Positions 10,701 to 23,265 of a stretch of 64,000 nt of DNA are shown here, in pieces. The notes beneath the pieces are model-generated. The model made no database searches and was not told the origin of the DNA. It was given only the letters and a program-made list of their open reading frames with translations. Position 1 is the first letter of the stretch. Every line of letters starts with the position of its first letter. The translations under genes were made by a program, and so were the position numbers. The DNA comes from Cryptomeria japonica. Its lineage: Eukaryota > Streptophyta > Pinopsida > Cupressales > Cupressaceae. Where the stretch lies: the NCBI RefSeq assembly GCF_030272615.1, contig NC_081407.1:139442897-139506896 (forward strand). Direction: 5' to 3'.

Positions 10701-13285
10701 GTAGAGGTTTAGTTAGATTCGCCTCCACAACAAAGTGTGTCAAATTATATGGATAAAAGTTTCCCAATATGGAAACTTGATTTGAAAACTTAAGGATTAA
10801 ACGAGGTATGTTGTTTGTGATAGAATCCATTAGATGGTGGAAATTTGATCAATGTTATGATACTGCCTAATTTTGTTGGATGAAGTCTTATCTCGAGCTA
10901 GTTTAAGGTTCAAAAAAAATTCACTCTTAAGGACGCCTTGTTGATTTTGGAATTGTTTTCTCTTATAATTCGATTCGGATTTTGACTACCGAGTTTGACA
11001 AATGACTTAAAAGGGTACTCAAAACTGTTGATGAAATTTTCCTGAAATGTCTGATTTGCTCTCTATTTTTCTTGGTTTTTGAATATGCGCTAAAACAGAG
11101 ACTGGCTACACTAACAAATGTTCCAGATGTGCCATAAAATATTCTTTATGTGCTAAGCTTCCTTGCCTATGCATTGACTCAGATTTTTTTGAAACTGACT
11201 TGGTTGGAAGAGTCACGTGCTAATATGTCCTTGAAACGCACTACTGTTTAAGATGAAAGTGATAAGATATGCCTCCTATGCACTAAGCTGATGTTTAAAT
11301 GCACTAGACTAGTGCCAAAAAGCGCCACTGAGAGTTTTACCAGTGTGATACTAGTTATGCACTAATTTGACTACTGAAAGCACTATGTTTTGGTTGAGAC
11401 GTGCTATAGAATGGTTGAAACACGCTAGGAAGTTGCTCCTACGCGCTAAGCTACCCTAATTTCTTTGCTTCAACCGTTTTTGGGGATTTTTAACACTTGT
11501 GTTTTAGGTGGATGATTTTCTAAAAAATAAATTGCAGACACAACATGAAAGAGATAACGAATTTTGCCTATGCTAGACAATTAGTGTATGTTCTATGAGG
11601 ATGTGTTCAAATCCCCGATGTTTTCACTGGATTAGATAACAAGTAATACAGATCAGGCAGACTCTTTATTCAAGGGTCATTAACAACATCATATCCCACT
11701 AGTCTCAATACTCCATCAGCTCAAACAACCGTGTCACCCCCTAGAGGGCGTCCATTTTTTTGCCTTTTGCCAAAAATTAACCCAAAGTGAATTGCTTCAA
11801 AATTGAGTAGTTATCTTGGGAGATATATGGTGAGTGATCTTAGGGGCGGATTCTTCCCCACCCTTTCACTGTGATGTTGAAAATGTTTGGATATTGACTC
11901 GGTTCAAGGTTTCTAGTGCTAACGTTCTTAATCAGGATTTTGTTCGGTCTTCAGTGATAAACTCCCTTGGGAGGCTTCCCAACCTTTAAAACAAAGGCTT
12001 TACGTATCTTAAAGATACTGGGGGAAGGCTAATTGCTGAGCAAACCCGTTGAAGGGGACTTTCGTCAACCTCCACATTTGATTATAGTGGGTTGGAACAC
12101 TTGGCGATAAAGCCGTTTCCCACTTAGGTCATTCCCCTCTCATCAGACATTAATGGCACTCTAAGAGAAACTCGGGAGGGCAGGCTTGCTATAGGTTTTA
12201 AATGCTTGAAATAAAGAAAGCATAAGAGTGGTTTGACTTTTTGGTCACCTAGTTAAGGGGAGAGCATATACCTTCCACTTTCGAGACAAGACAAACAAGA
12301 TTCTTTTAATCCTTCAAGACAATGATTTTCTAACTTCTATTTGGAGATGTTGCTCCAACAAGCATGGTGTTCTTTTTAACTCTTCATAGAAAAATGTGTA
12401 TTTCCAAAACTCTTTGAAAAACAAAACCTGGTCAACAAAGTGAATCGTGATGTTGGTCAACAAAAGGAAAATCGCGAAATCAATCCTTAATAAAAAAACC
12501 TCTTTTGCTTAATACAAAAACAAGAAAAGTGAGTTTATTTTTATCCTTTGCAAAGAAATGAAAGTGATTTTGTTGTTCTTTTTTAATATTTTGCAAAATA
12601 AAAATGAGGTTTTTTTTTAAGCACTAAAGGATAAATGAGGTTCTTTTTAAGAAACACCAAAAGAAAATGGGATTCTTTTCAACCTTTGCAAAACTTTGAA
12701 AGTTTGTTTGTAGTTCTTTTTAATACTTTGCAAAATGAAATGAGTTTGTAGTTATTTTTAACTAATAGGAAAATGAACTATTTTTAAAACTAACTTGAAA
12801 AAGATAGAAACAAAAATAATTAAATGCCTAAAATAAAACTCCTCCAATATGCAAACAAAGATTAGTAACCTGCAACGAAAATAACAGTTAGTGAAAAATT
12901 TAAATATAAGGTGAGCTTATACAAGCCTAACTTTTTACTTCTATTACAAATTATGTTTTTGCTTCTGCCAGAATCACGTGCTGGACTTCTGCACAGATGC
13001 GCTACATAAAGTTACAGATGCGCTACATAATGACTCCTATGCGCTATACTGATTACCGAGTGTGCTACGCTATTTTTCCAATGCACAAAATAAAAACCAG
13101 AATGTTATGCGCTAACAGAAAGTCTATATGCGCTAAGGGATAGGTCTTATGCGCTAAACAACATACCAGAAGCACTAACAAAAAGTTTCGATGTGCTAAT
13201 GAAAGGGTCCAATGTGCTAATACAACATTTTCGCATGCTTGCAATCTTAATCCTGCATAAAAAAAGATGTGATTAATGGGGTCGA
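10701..13285 (-). other. Long 5' leader of the Tat element with GCGCTAA motif clusters
   Basis: 2.6 kb without a coding frame between PBS and gag. On the plus strand, variants of ATGCGCTAA/ATGTGCTAA recur roughly every 20-30 bp in two clusters (about 11085-11455 and 12965-13225). Between them is AT-rich DNA with runs of AAATGAG and TTCTTTTTAA. The minus frame 13065-13370 with repeated Leu-Ala-His merely reflects TTAGCGCAT repeats. Such long leaders are usual in Tat elements. Confidence 0.65.
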
Positions 13286-13303
13286 CCCCCACGGTGGGCA
13301 CCA
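13286..13303 (-). promoter_or_regulatory. Primer-binding site of the Tat element
   Basis: The minus strand reads TGGTGCCCACCGTGGGGG four bases after the LTR end. PBSs begin with TGG because they pair with the CCA end of a tRNA, and this GGYGCCCACCGTGGGG form is, as I recall, common in plant Tat elements. The exact tRNA is not determined here. Confidence 0.8.
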
Positions 13304-13307
13304 AAAA

Positions 13308-14739
13308 TGTGTGCGGAAAATGTGGGTGACATAAACATAAAAGTCTAATTTCAAAGTGTCCACACACCAATAGGACTCTTGGTGCAAGTTATAGGAGCTA
13401 TATTGAATAACTCAACTTCCCAAGGGGTGTTCCATTGTTCTCTATCTCACAGGATCCCTGAATTCAATGTCTTTTCTCTCAGATCACTGAGCAAAGTGAT
13501 TTAGGAATGACAAGTCCAAGAATGAGTAATGTTTGCTTATAAGTATGAATGCATTCCTACATGTATAATATTGAAACTAGAATGATTTAAACTAGTATGA
13601 ATATGATGCTATGATAAATATTAGTAATCCTAACCTAACAAGATATACTAGTCTAACATGGATATGCTATGATATTAAAATGATTCTAAATGTTTAATGT
13701 GTTTTTAATAAAGAGAGGCTAGATGCTTACTAAAATGACTATAAATTAGATGCATGAAACTTGGATCTCTTAAAATGAGAGAATGAGAGCTCTATTTATA
13801 GAAAAAATAGGGCAATGGATGGTCAAGATTGGATAATCTTAACAAGGGCAAGGATTGAAAGTTATCAATCCATGTTTACAATTCTCACCAATGAAATGGT
13901 GACAATTGTCAACAAGAAGTTGCTTGAGAGGAGATGAAAGAAGCATTGAATGCTTGAGAATACATGAAGGTTACCTTAGGAGGTAAGGGTTAAAGTTAGG
14001 TTAGGGTTATTCATTGGATAAAGCTTTTATCCAAAGGATAAACTCTTGTACAAAGGCTAAAGGGATAACCAAGGTTAAAGCCATGAATGCTTGATGAGAC
14101 CCTTGGGTTAGATGAAGGTTGAGTTATAGAAAAAGTCTCTAATCATGCAAGAAGGTTGAGTTAACCATTAATGGTTATGTAAGAGCTTTAAATGGTTTGG
14201 AAGACTTTGAGGGTTAACTTGTTGAGGACATAAAGCCTTTAATGGTTTTCAAAGACTTTGGGGGATTTGAGAAGTGACTTCTCTTTGCTTAGGGATGTGA
14301 CAATATTTAGGAGATGGATTAGGCTAAATTAGAATTGATTAGAAGAATCTAGAAGGGGGTTTAAGGGGCAAGTGGGAGATGTAGGAAAATGCAAGTGGAT
14401 GGAGGAGAATTAAAATAAATTACCTCATTTCAACAAAAATAGAAGCAACTTGCATAAATACAAGTGGGGGATTTAAATAAATAAATTAGATTTATTTACT
14501 TGGAAGGATCAATTTAATTAAATGTAAATTTAATTAAAAGGGGAGAAAGGGGAATTTAATTAAATAAAGTGATTTATTTAATTAAAGGTTAGAAAAGGCT
14601 TAGGTGAACTTAATTAAATAAATTGAGTAATTCATTTAATTAAATAGATGAATGTGAATAATTTAATTAAATAGAGAAATGAGGTTAAAATGAATATTAA
14701 ATATTCACTTAGGAAAGTGGTCAGATTTATATGTCTACA
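13308..14739 (-). repeat. 5' LTR of the Tat element (1432 bp)
   Basis: On the minus strand it starts TGTAGACATATAAATCTGAC at 14739 and ends TTTTCCGCACACA at 13308, followed by the PBS, so it has TG...CA ends. The U3 part (about 14500-14690) holds seven TTAATTAA palindromes. A TATA box lies at 13792-13801. No partner LTR is in the window, so age and target duplication cannot be read. Confidence 0.85.
13792..13801 (-). promoter_or_regulatory. TATA box of the Tat 5' LTR
   Basis: The minus strand reads CTATAAATAG followed by AGCTCTCATTCTCTC, placed about 490 bp before the LTR end. This position fits a U3/R boundary and predicts a start site around 13760 on the minus strand. Confidence 0.65.
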
Positions 14740-15430
14740 CCAACAAATCATCTTGTTTTGATAATTCTGATCTCATCATTTTTTACTTTCCTAAGGAATG
14801 TTTTCTCTTCACAGACTCTCTTCCCTTTGATACCAATTGGTGTAGCCAAGAATGGAGGTTTTATCAAACCATCCATCCACACAACCAACACAAACCAAAA
14901 CAACCAAAACTCAAATCCAAATTGAAATTAGAATTGATTTTTTTTTTGAGCAATGCAAGATCACCTATGGACTAGATGTTCCTACATCAATATTCTAGCC
15001 AAACGTATGACATGATTCTGTAATATTGGATCATGTAATTATTCCTATTTGAAGCCTCTCAAAATTGCCTAATTCTCTTATTTTTTATTCTTGTGTATTT
15101 TTTTGTGAGATTATTTATGTTAGGTGCTTGTTTTGACAATCACTAGTCTCTTACAAAGTGAAAACATTCTCCCTTCACATTCGATGATAATAAATGACCA
15201 ATGATTGATTCTCCTTTCAATGAGGAAATATTGTAAAAAATATTAGGGTTTAAAAGATTAATGAAGATTCAATATATTGAAGGCATGCTACTTGTCAATG
15301 TTAGCTCTATTTATAAGATGCCCAATGAGATTAATTTGTTTATCAATTAACCATCCATAATATTTGTCATTTAAAACACTAGTATCTAATTTGTCATGAG
15401 TTCAAGGCTATATTTTTTTAAATACACATT
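14740..15430. other. Flank of the Tat element with a possible old copia PBS
   Basis: On the minus strand 14824-14835 reads TGGTATCAAAGG, close to the initiator-Met PBS, and is preceded by GGCTACACCAAT, which resembles a copia LTR end. If real, the Tat element landed just inside an older copia element. No gag is left to confirm this. The rest is AT-rich with no coding signal. Confidence 0.3.
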
Positions 15431-15439
15431 CTAGAGGAC

Positions 15440-16130
15440 TTGTTAGGGATTTGTAAAAGCTTTGTGTTTAGGAATAAGATTGCCTTTTGTAGCCTTTTTT
15501 ATGGTTTTGAAAAGAATTGTAGACTAATCCCCCAAATTCCTTTGTCTATGTATTTGCGTGTGTGGAGTTCTCCTTTATTTGCCATCTTTTTTCCCTCTAC
15601 TCATAATCTTTGGCCATGGACCAAAGTGAAGAAATTAAATATTTTTTCTTTGTTATCTATTTGGTGTGGTTTGAGAATCACCCTAGGTTCTTAAAGGAGC
15701 TAGCATTGACATGTTCCACTGACAAGGAAAAAGACAAGGCATTTGTTGGTTTATTGACAATTTGGAGTGGTTATATAACCATCCACAAGCTTCAACATTG
15801 TTTTTATTCCTCATGGATAACTTTGACATGAAATGGCGAGGGAAACATATTAGGTGACAAAATTTTGATGTGGTTCTAGAACTGTATGAAGTTGCAAACA
15901 AGTGTTTAACTCTCAAAAAAGTTATCAATGAGCAGTTACTTCTTAATAAAACCCTAAACATAAAAAAATTAAGGAGTTCTAATAGAGGGACAAATCTTGA
16001 CATCTGGGAAGTTGTTTTGAGTGTTGGTGATTTATCCAACATGGAGACATCAGGAAAAAAATGTTATCAAAGCTTTCTAATGAATTGGGAACTAGGAAGC
16101 TCCACCAAGGTTATAGGTTGAAGGTGGTTC
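15440..16130 (+). pseudogene. Unidentified broken coding-like stretch
   Basis: Three overlapping plus-strand frames (15440-15694, 15610-15831, 15870-16121) give plausible protein when read through frameshifts, for example FENHPRFLKELALTCSTDKE, then KWRGKHIR, then VVLELYEVANKCLTLKK and TNLDIWEVVLSVGDLSN. The amino-acid composition looks more protein-like than the surroundings. I do not recognise a family, and it may be a decayed transposon or host fragment. Confidence 0.3.
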
Positions 16131-16139
16131 TTTTGTTAA

Positions 16140-17656
16140 TGGATATCACCAACAAATAATGTGATTGAAGGTTTATATTGGTGGGGAATCATGAAGGTAG
16201 ACTTTTACTTTGGTGGATGTTTTCTATGTAAATGAGGTGTCATTCTAATATCAAGAGAACAAGTTAATAGTAGGATATATTTCAAAGGTAGTCGATGATA
16301 GCATATATGCTTTCAAAAGGGGTTTTGAGGGCCAAATACAATGGTGAACCTCTTATTGACCTATTTACTGACCATTAATGTAAGCAAGCTCTCCCAACCA
16401 CATGTGTTTACTATCTCCACTCTATTACTAGTTCCAACAACTTTTATGCCTCCAATGGTTACTATTCAATCTAAGATGCCCATTTGCCTAGGAATGCATT
16501 TTGACCATTGATTTTTCTAGAGTTAGAATGCTTTAGATGAGGATTTTTCTTTGCTTCTATTGAAGAGGAGGTTTTGGATCAATTTTAGGGAGTTCATTGG
16601 GTAGTCTCTAGGTCCTATAGAATTTCTAGTATGATGCAGTGTAGCCATTTTGAATTCTAGTTCAACTCATTAAGTGGAGCACAAGATTGTAAAATCAAGG
16701 GAGATTAATATTATAAGTGGTTTTTATTTTATAATGTCCCCATGGTGGTATGTGTATATCTAGGAGGATTTATTAGTCGTAGTAAGGGGTTTTCCTTTGT
16801 CACATTTGTTGGCATGAATGCAATGTTGAATTAGATGAATGTAACAACACTCTAAAAATATTGCAAGCTTTGTAATGATCTTTCTCACACTATATATGGA
16901 TTTATGCAACTATATTGTGGATTACTAAGAATGCTTTATTACAAATTTCATAATCTTTGTTATATGAAAATATATGGCTCATTAGTATTTTATTTTTAAT
17001 TTATTCTCTTTGTAATGAATTGTGACTTTGTTTCCTAAGGAGTAGGCATCGGTTGGAACAATTTCCCAATATCACATCATCAAAACAAATCATAACATTA
17101 AAATGATAGTTTAGACTTACGAACTTCTATTGTACATTCATGATTTTATATTACAACCTAGAAATAAATCTTGAGAGAACTTTAAATAGATTTATTTCAT
17201 GTGGATTATGATTGCACAATCACACCATGTATATAAATATTACTATAGAAAGTCTTTCTTGACCTAGTAATTTTGGGGTTAAGAAGTATAATTGGGTTTG
17301 GTTGTGGTTAAATTTTTTTATTGTCCAATTTGTTTATTAATATTTATTTAGGTATACTTCTAGGAACACCCTTTGAGTCTAAGATGAGCTAAAATCATAG
17401 GAGAGATAACCCACTCTCATATAGTTGATCTTCAACATTCCATGTTTAATAGATGAATAGGTCTCACCTTCATGATGTCATCCTTCATTTTGAAAGTGAG
17501 ATTTTATTTTAGGAAGTGGACCAATGGTTTTGGGACCAGACATACTGATGTTGTTACTAATGATGTTTTTATTATTGTCAGGTCCAAGGAAATTGGAAAT
17601 ATTCTAAAACACTTTAGTAACACAATGTTTACAATTGTGCATTTTATTCTGTGTTG
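16140..17656. other. AT-rich DNA, nothing recognised
   Basis: No conserved motif, long frame or repeat boundary is seen. It ends at the LINE insertion site and is continued, on the other side of the LINE, at 29962. Confidence 0.6.
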
Positions 17657-17675
17657 AAGTTGGTAACCCATCAAA
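17657..17675. repeat. Left target-site duplication of the LINE (19 bp)
   Basis: AAGTTGGTAACCCATCAAA is repeated without mismatch at 29943-29961. The two copies define both ends of the LINE. Confidence 0.9.
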
Positions 17676-17689
17676 ATTCAGGAATTTGA

Positions 17690-19443
17690 ATGGAGAGTCG
17701 AGGGTTTCGCCAAAGGTCAAATTTCTGTGGAAGGAATCGCCAGAAGGGCAGATGGTTACCATGGAGTCCACCTCAAAGGGTTTGGGAGGATCAAAAAGCG
17801 CGTTTGGAGCGAAATAGAGATCATGTGGTGAGGCCAGACAATCAAAGAAGAAATTGTTTGATGTTGGGAAAGTGGGGATATGCGAAGATGTTCACAGGCC
17901 GCAAAGAGGGTTTCAACAATATAGCAAAAAAGTTCTGGCAGCTAAAGCAAGTAAACAGAAAATGGTGGATATTTACCCAGAAAAATATCCATGTTGATGA
18001 TGAGAAAAGGCTTTCAATCAAGATCTAAGATGAAGGGTAGAAGGACTTAGTAAGAAATCTGAAGGATAGATGCATTTTCATTAAATGGATAGGGGAATGG
18101 TCAACGTTGTTGAAAGTGAGGAGATGGTGCGAGGATGTATGGGCAAAGAAATTATTATCAAAGCCCTCCCAAATGGATTCTTTTTAATTATTTGTTTGGA
18201 TAAGAAGAGCAAAGAGGATATTCTTAGAGGAGCACCCTTTTTATGGATGGAATGGGAGTATACATCAAATAGTGGGAGCCAAACTTTGATCCTGTAAGAT
18301 GTAAGATTGAAGAGGTGCCAATCTGGATAAGACTCTACAATTTTTCAGGGAGAATATTGGGAAACCAAAACCCTCAAACAAAAAGGGAATAAGATTGGTA
18401 GATTTCTAAAGGAATATGAAGATCTAGAAGCAAAAGATGGGAGTGTATACACAAGAATATGCATTTTGTGGCGCCTAATTCCGCTACTACCAAAATAAAT
18501 TGAATTGGTCACGAGCAAGGGTATTTGGATTCAAAAGATTGAAGTAGAAATTGTTGTGGAAACCTGCAAAAACAGCAAGAGAAATGGTCACAAAGCGGAG
18601 GAATTTTTGAAAAGTCGTAAGGGAAAGGAGAAGGGAGGTGTGTAATACACGGAAGAAGGCTTGGGAAAATAGGACATTAGAATAGAGGACAACATGTCAA
18701 AAGAAAAATAAATAGAACATTCAACAAAGGATATGGCGATTGGGGACAAAGGAGCAGGAAAACAAGGGGAGCAAGATCCTCTTATCCTTGAGTCCAAGGA
18801 AAGGCATTCTTTACAAGCAGACAAGGACCAAAATATGGCAAGTTCGAGAAATGTAGAGCATGCAACAACAACATATTCAGAGCAGAATGGGGCGGTTGGA
18901 GAAGCTACTACAATCATGGACCCATTGGAAGAGACTAATAATCTAGACATGGTTATTGACAACTTAACATTTGGAAGAACGTCCTTATAGGAGGTTGGAA
19001 ACAAAATGAGTCAGCCATAGAGATTAGAAGCAAGTTCTCTCAGTAAAACCTACCAAAGAAGAACTCCATCGCATTAAAAAAAGAAGCAGACCAGGAGAGG
19101 ATATAGAAAATACAAATGAAGCGGGAGGGATTCCCAAACCAAGCTTAATAAGGCTAGAGAGAAATAGCCCATTTCCTTTTAAGGTAACCCCTAGGAAATT
19201 TTGTTTTTATGGGATAGTGAGTATGGAGCTTGAGGAGGAAGATCCCTTTGACATAGAAGAAGTGGAAGATGTGTGCAATGTGAGGACCATTGCACAAACA
19301 ATGGCTACTTTGAGTAAAATCAGTGTGGGAGAGAAAAAGAGTAGAGGGAAGAAATCCAGAATGATTCTACTTGAAATGGCAGGTAGTGTGAAAGGGAAAA
19401 GGAAGCTAAGATTTGAGAAGAGCATTATCCTTCCTGGAGACCA
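17690..19443 (+). pseudogene. LINE ORF1, DUF4283-like nucleic-acid-binding protein
   Basis: Pieces in shifting frames include NGFFLIICLDKKSKEDILRG followed by APFLWMEWEY and then PIWIRLYNFSGRILG. Plant L1 ORF1 proteins carry the DUF4283 pattern GFFLFxF...GPWFF...W.P.FDP...PVWVRLPGLPxEYW, and the order here matches. The N-terminal 110 residues (17690-18028) are basic; the C-terminal half is acidic and Lys/Glu-rich. No zinc knuckle is obvious. ORF2 begins immediately after, at 19444. Confidence 0.65.
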
Positions 19444-20300
19444 ATGAAGATCCTATCATGGAATGTTAGGGGTTGCAATGCCCCTGACAAAGCTTGTTTG
19501 GTCAAGAAAGTTGTTGATCAGGCAAAACTAGAAATAGTTATGCTACAAAAAACTATGATCAAACAAGAAGACAAAATTAAGTTTCAACATAAATGGAGAA
19601 TATGGCAGAGCTCTATGGTGGATGTTGAAGGAGCATTGATATTACTGTGTATCTTTTGGAAATCGCATTCAATCAAGGGCAAGGAGCTGGTTTAGAACAT
19701 AAATTTGCTTGTTGTGTTGATTAAGAATCTACAAGATAACAATGAATTCATCTTGATCAATTTCTATGGGACAACACCAAGGAGGGCTAAGGTTGAGGTA
19801 TGGGAACAAATTTCAACTTTTTTGCAAAATATGAATAATAAGTGTGTAATTCTGGGCAAGATTTGAATGTAATACGAAGTCCAATTGAGAAAATGCGGGG
19901 AATTGGAGGCCTTAATAATTAACATTTGAATTTTCAAAACTTTATTATGGGTAATGCAATGATAAATTCAAAGTTCAAGAATGGTTGTTATACATGGACT
20001 AATAGACAATCAGGGGTAGATTTCATAACACAAAAATTAGATAGATTCCTTTTGTTTGGATTTACTCTTCTACAATTTGGGAGGCATCCATTCTACCCTT
20101 CATCAGTTTAGATCATTTCCCCATTACACTTCTATTGCCAAATGACAATGTCCCAATCCGATGTTCGTTCAAGTTTGAGAAGATGTGGTTACGCGATGAA
20201 AATCTAAAGGAGTTGATAGCCCAATGGTGGTCTAGTGCACCCGTGGTAAAAGGAACAAAGAATTTTAGAGTGGTAAGGAAACTAAAAATTCTGAAAGAAA
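19444..20300 (+). pseudogene. LINE ORF2 apurinic/apyrimidinic-type endonuclease domain
   Basis: Starts ATG with MKILSWNVRGCNAPDK, the typical plant L1 beginning, with the catalytic-site Asn. The next motif reads MLQKTM where the family has QET, so the catalytic Glu is Lys. Further on are CVILG, then NGCYTWTNRQSG with the following KLDRFL, and finally LDHFPITL. The domain is split over three frames. It would nick target DNA to prime reverse transcription. Confidence 0.8.
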
Positions 20301-21660
20301 GATTGAAGGAGTGGAACCGTACTCATTTTGGAAATATATTTGTTGAGAAAATCAGAACTGAAAACAACCTGGTAGAAATTAATGAAAAGATAATTTAGAG
20401 AGGAATATCAGAGTTGGAATTCCAAGAGCAAAAAAGTTTGCACTCATAGTTGGCAGAAGTGCTAGAGAGGGAAGAAACTTTCTGGAGGCAAAAGTCTAGG
20501 GAATACTAGCTTAGAGAAGGAGACAAAAACACTAAGTTTTTCAATAGTTTGGTAAAAGCTAGAAGGATTTCTAATAATATCAAAGATCAAAAGTAGAGAT
20601 GGCTCTATTCTAGCTAATGTAGAAGAAATCACTAGAGAGGCAATAAGTTATTTCCATAATCTTTTGTTGACAAACAAAAAACCACTGGAGGAAAATTTGG
20701 ATGAAGTATTAAGCCACATCCTAACAATAATTACGGAGCAAACACACAAGTTTCTAAACCAGGAAGTCTCGATGGATGAAGTGAAACTTGCAATATTTTC
20801 AATGGAGGGAGGTAAAGCACCAGGTCCAAATTGTTTCCTACCATCTTTCTTTCAAAAAATCTGGGAGGTTTTGAAGAAGGATATTTTCGGAAATAGTGGA
20901 AGAAGTAAGGGAGAAAAGATATATGTCCGAAGAAATTAACAACACTTTCATTGCGCTGATCTCGAAGAAAGAGAAAGTGTAAAATTTTGATGATTTACGC
21001 CTAATTTTTCTTTAGAATACTACTTACAAGATCATTGCAAAGGTGATGGCAAACATGATAAAGAAGATTCTACTAGATATAATTTCAGAGGAACAGAGTG
21101 GGTTCACTCCAAATAGATCAATTGTTGAAGGGATTATAATCGCACATGAGGCGATCCATTCCATTAGAAAGGCAAAGACAAATAGAATGATGATTAAAAT
21201 GGATATTCGGAAGGCTTATGATCATGTTAATATATCATTTCTCTTGAAAATTATGCAAAAAATTGGATTTACTGAACAATGGTTGGAGTGGTCCAAAAGG
21301 TGTATTTCATCACCGAGAATGTATGTGCTAGTAAATAATAGTCCGTAGGGGTTCTTTTCAACTTTGACAGGTATCCGAGAGGGAGACTCCCTCTCCCCTT
21401 TTGGTATTTGTCACAATGACCAAGGCTTTGAGGAGGATGATTTCTAGATACAGAGAGGTGGGTAGGTGGAAATGAGTTAAGATTGTGAGAGACGTGGAGG
21501 TGGTAACACACACAATTTGCAGATGATACTCTGCTAATGGGGGAAGCCACAGTTCATGAAGAAAGAGTGACATGCAACACACTAGAGAAATATTGCAAAG
21601 TATCAGGATAGGCAATGAACTAGCACAAGTCCAAAATTTATTGTTTCAATAATAATGGAG
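20301..21660 (+). pseudogene. LINE ORF2 reverse transcriptase domain
   Basis: Motifs in order: GDKNTKFFNS (about 20518), GGKAPGPNCFLPSFFQKIW, EEQSGFTPNRSIVEGIIIAH, MMIKMDIRKAYDHVNISFLL, TGIREGDSLSPF and QFADDTLLMGEA (about 21515). This is the standard non-LTR RT order, and the FADD catalytic box is intact although the frame is broken by stops and shifts. The canonical D in APGPDG is Asn. Length matches plant L1 RTs. Confidence 0.88.
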
Positions 21661-22886
21661 ATATGCAAAGAGACATTGAAAGAACACAGGGAATCAGAGT
21701 GGTTCGATTCCCTAGGAAATTCCTAGGTATTCCCTTATTTGGAGGAGCATGTCATTCGAATTTGTGGAGCAAGCTAGTTGATAATTGTTTAGGTAGAATG
21801 GAGGGTTGGAAAAGCAAGTGGATTACATAGTCTGGAAGACTCCTAATGCTAAAATCAGTGCTCTTTGCTATTCCCTTATTTTCTATGTCATGTTTGAGGA
21901 TCTCGAAGAAAATCAACAAAGTAATTGAAAAAGAGACGAGGAAATTCTTTTGGAATGAAAATCTGGATAAAGACAAGATTCCACTTCTAGTGTGGGACAA
22001 AATTTGTAAACAAAAGGAAAGGGGAGGGGTAGGGCTAAGAAAATGGAACATAGTGAATGAAGCAATGAGAGTTAATTTGGTGTGGAATATGTATAGGAAC
22101 CCAAATAAAAAAAGGGTGAGAATCTTAGCTAATAAATATCTAGATGAACAAAGAAGGGAAAGAATTCTAACAATTAGGAACCCTCCCAGAGGGTCGACTA
22201 TATGGAACTTTTTGATTCATTGTAGGGAGGTGATCATTAAACATCTAATATGGAGGCTCACGAATGACTAGAAAGCCAAATTTTGGGAGGATTCATGGGA
22301 AGGTTTTCAGAATCTTAATATGGACATAGTGTCGCAAGAGATTAGGAATGTTACTGAAGCAAGATGGGGTAAGTATGTGGTGGATTTTTTGGTTCCAAAG
22401 GATCACTTTGGGGTTCCAGTTTGGAATTGGAAGGACCTTGGGGAACTAGAGTTACCAGGTGATATAAAAATCAAATTCAAGGAAATTCTCAAGTCTAGAA
22501 CCGTTAAGCTAATAGGGGAGGAAGACAAATAGTTTGGTGCAAATCTAAAAGTGGGAATTACTTAGTAAAGATCGTGTATAAACTATTGGACCAGGAACAA
22601 CTCAAAGATCATTGGCCACATCATCTCTATTGGAACAAAGATTGTCTACAAAAAGAAAGATCCTTTGCGTTGCTAGCTATAAGGGATAGAATTCTCACGG
22701 GGGATCGACTAAGCAAATTGGGTTTCACAAGTCCCTTTTGATGTATAATGTGCAAGATGGAAGTTGAAACATCAACTCATCTTCTTTTGCATTTCTCAAT
22801 GGCTCAAAATTGTTGGAAGAAATTGCTGCAGAGACTTGAGTGAAACACCCCTTTAATAGGCAATTTATTAAGTTGGTTTCAAGCTT
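21661..22886 (+). pseudogene. LINE ORF2 RT C-terminal region and zf-RVT domain
   Basis: After the RT palm the frames continue with NCLGRMEGWKSKW-like sequence, ETRKFFWNENLDKDKIPLLV and GGVGLRKWNIVNEAMRVNLV, typical of plant L1 thumb regions. The zinc-ribbon-like zf-RVT (about 22610-22886) shows LLAIRDRILTGDRLSKLG, then CIMCKMEVETSTHLLLHF and NCWKKLL. It ends at NLLSWFQAWG, where the solo LTR was inserted. Confidence 0.8.
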
Positions 22887-23190
22887 GGGGTGTAGAACAC
22901 AAGATACCAATGAGAGGGGGGTGAATTAGTGGTTATCAACAACCTTAGGCCTTTTTAATCCTAACCATGTGTACTGGTAAGAAATTCCAAGACTAAGGGA
23001 GTATACCAGTGAGATAAAGGAAAAGATTAAAAAACAAGCACACACAAAGACACATCTCGCAACACCGGATATACGAGGAAAACAAAAAGCGGGAAAAACC
23101 TCGGTGACAAATGTTGTTGGAGTCTACTGCTCCAATCCAACTTCACAATGAAACAACAGTTTTACAAAGTTTAGGGCACGAACCAAAGGA

Positions 23191-23265
23191 GCACCAACCC
23201 CCAATGATTTATGAGCACCAACCCATAATGATTTATGGGCACCAACCCAAAGGAGCACCAACCCC
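23191..23265 (-). repeat. 24-bp tandem repeat with TTGGTGC motif
   Basis: GCACCAACCC starts at 23191, 23215, 23239 and 23254, the first units being about 24 bp. On the LTR (minus) strand this is GGGTTGGTGC, a motif also repeated in the LTRs at 51345-51445 and 59330-59430. Confidence 0.7.

Larger units (their letters stand above)
1..14739 (-). mobile_element. Ty3/gypsy LTR retrotransposon, Tat lineage, 3' end cut off by window
   Basis: Read on the minus strand the order is 5' LTR (13308-14739), PBS, long leader, gag, protease, RT, RNase H, a second RNase H, integrase, and a long 3' region with an antisense frame. The second RNase H between RNase H and integrase is a known hallmark of the plant Tat lineage (Ogre/Retand/Grande group). 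No copy of the LTR is found at the left, so the 3' LTR lies beyond base 1 and the element exceeds 14.7 kb. Coding parts are split by stops and frameshifts and several catalytic aspartates are changed, so this copy cannot be autonomous. Confidence 0.9.

Noticed and set aside
13065-13370. 101-residue minus frame with repeated Leu-Ala-His
   Set aside because: Produced by repeated TTAGCGCAT motifs in the Tat leader and runs through the PBS into the LTR.
14824-14835. PBS as proof of a copia element at 14.8 kb
   Set aside because: No gag, LTR start or target copy supports it; kept only as a low-confidence note.
15683-16042. 119-residue minus frame
   Set aside because: The plus strand of the same segment looks more protein-like, and the minus translation has no recognisable motif.
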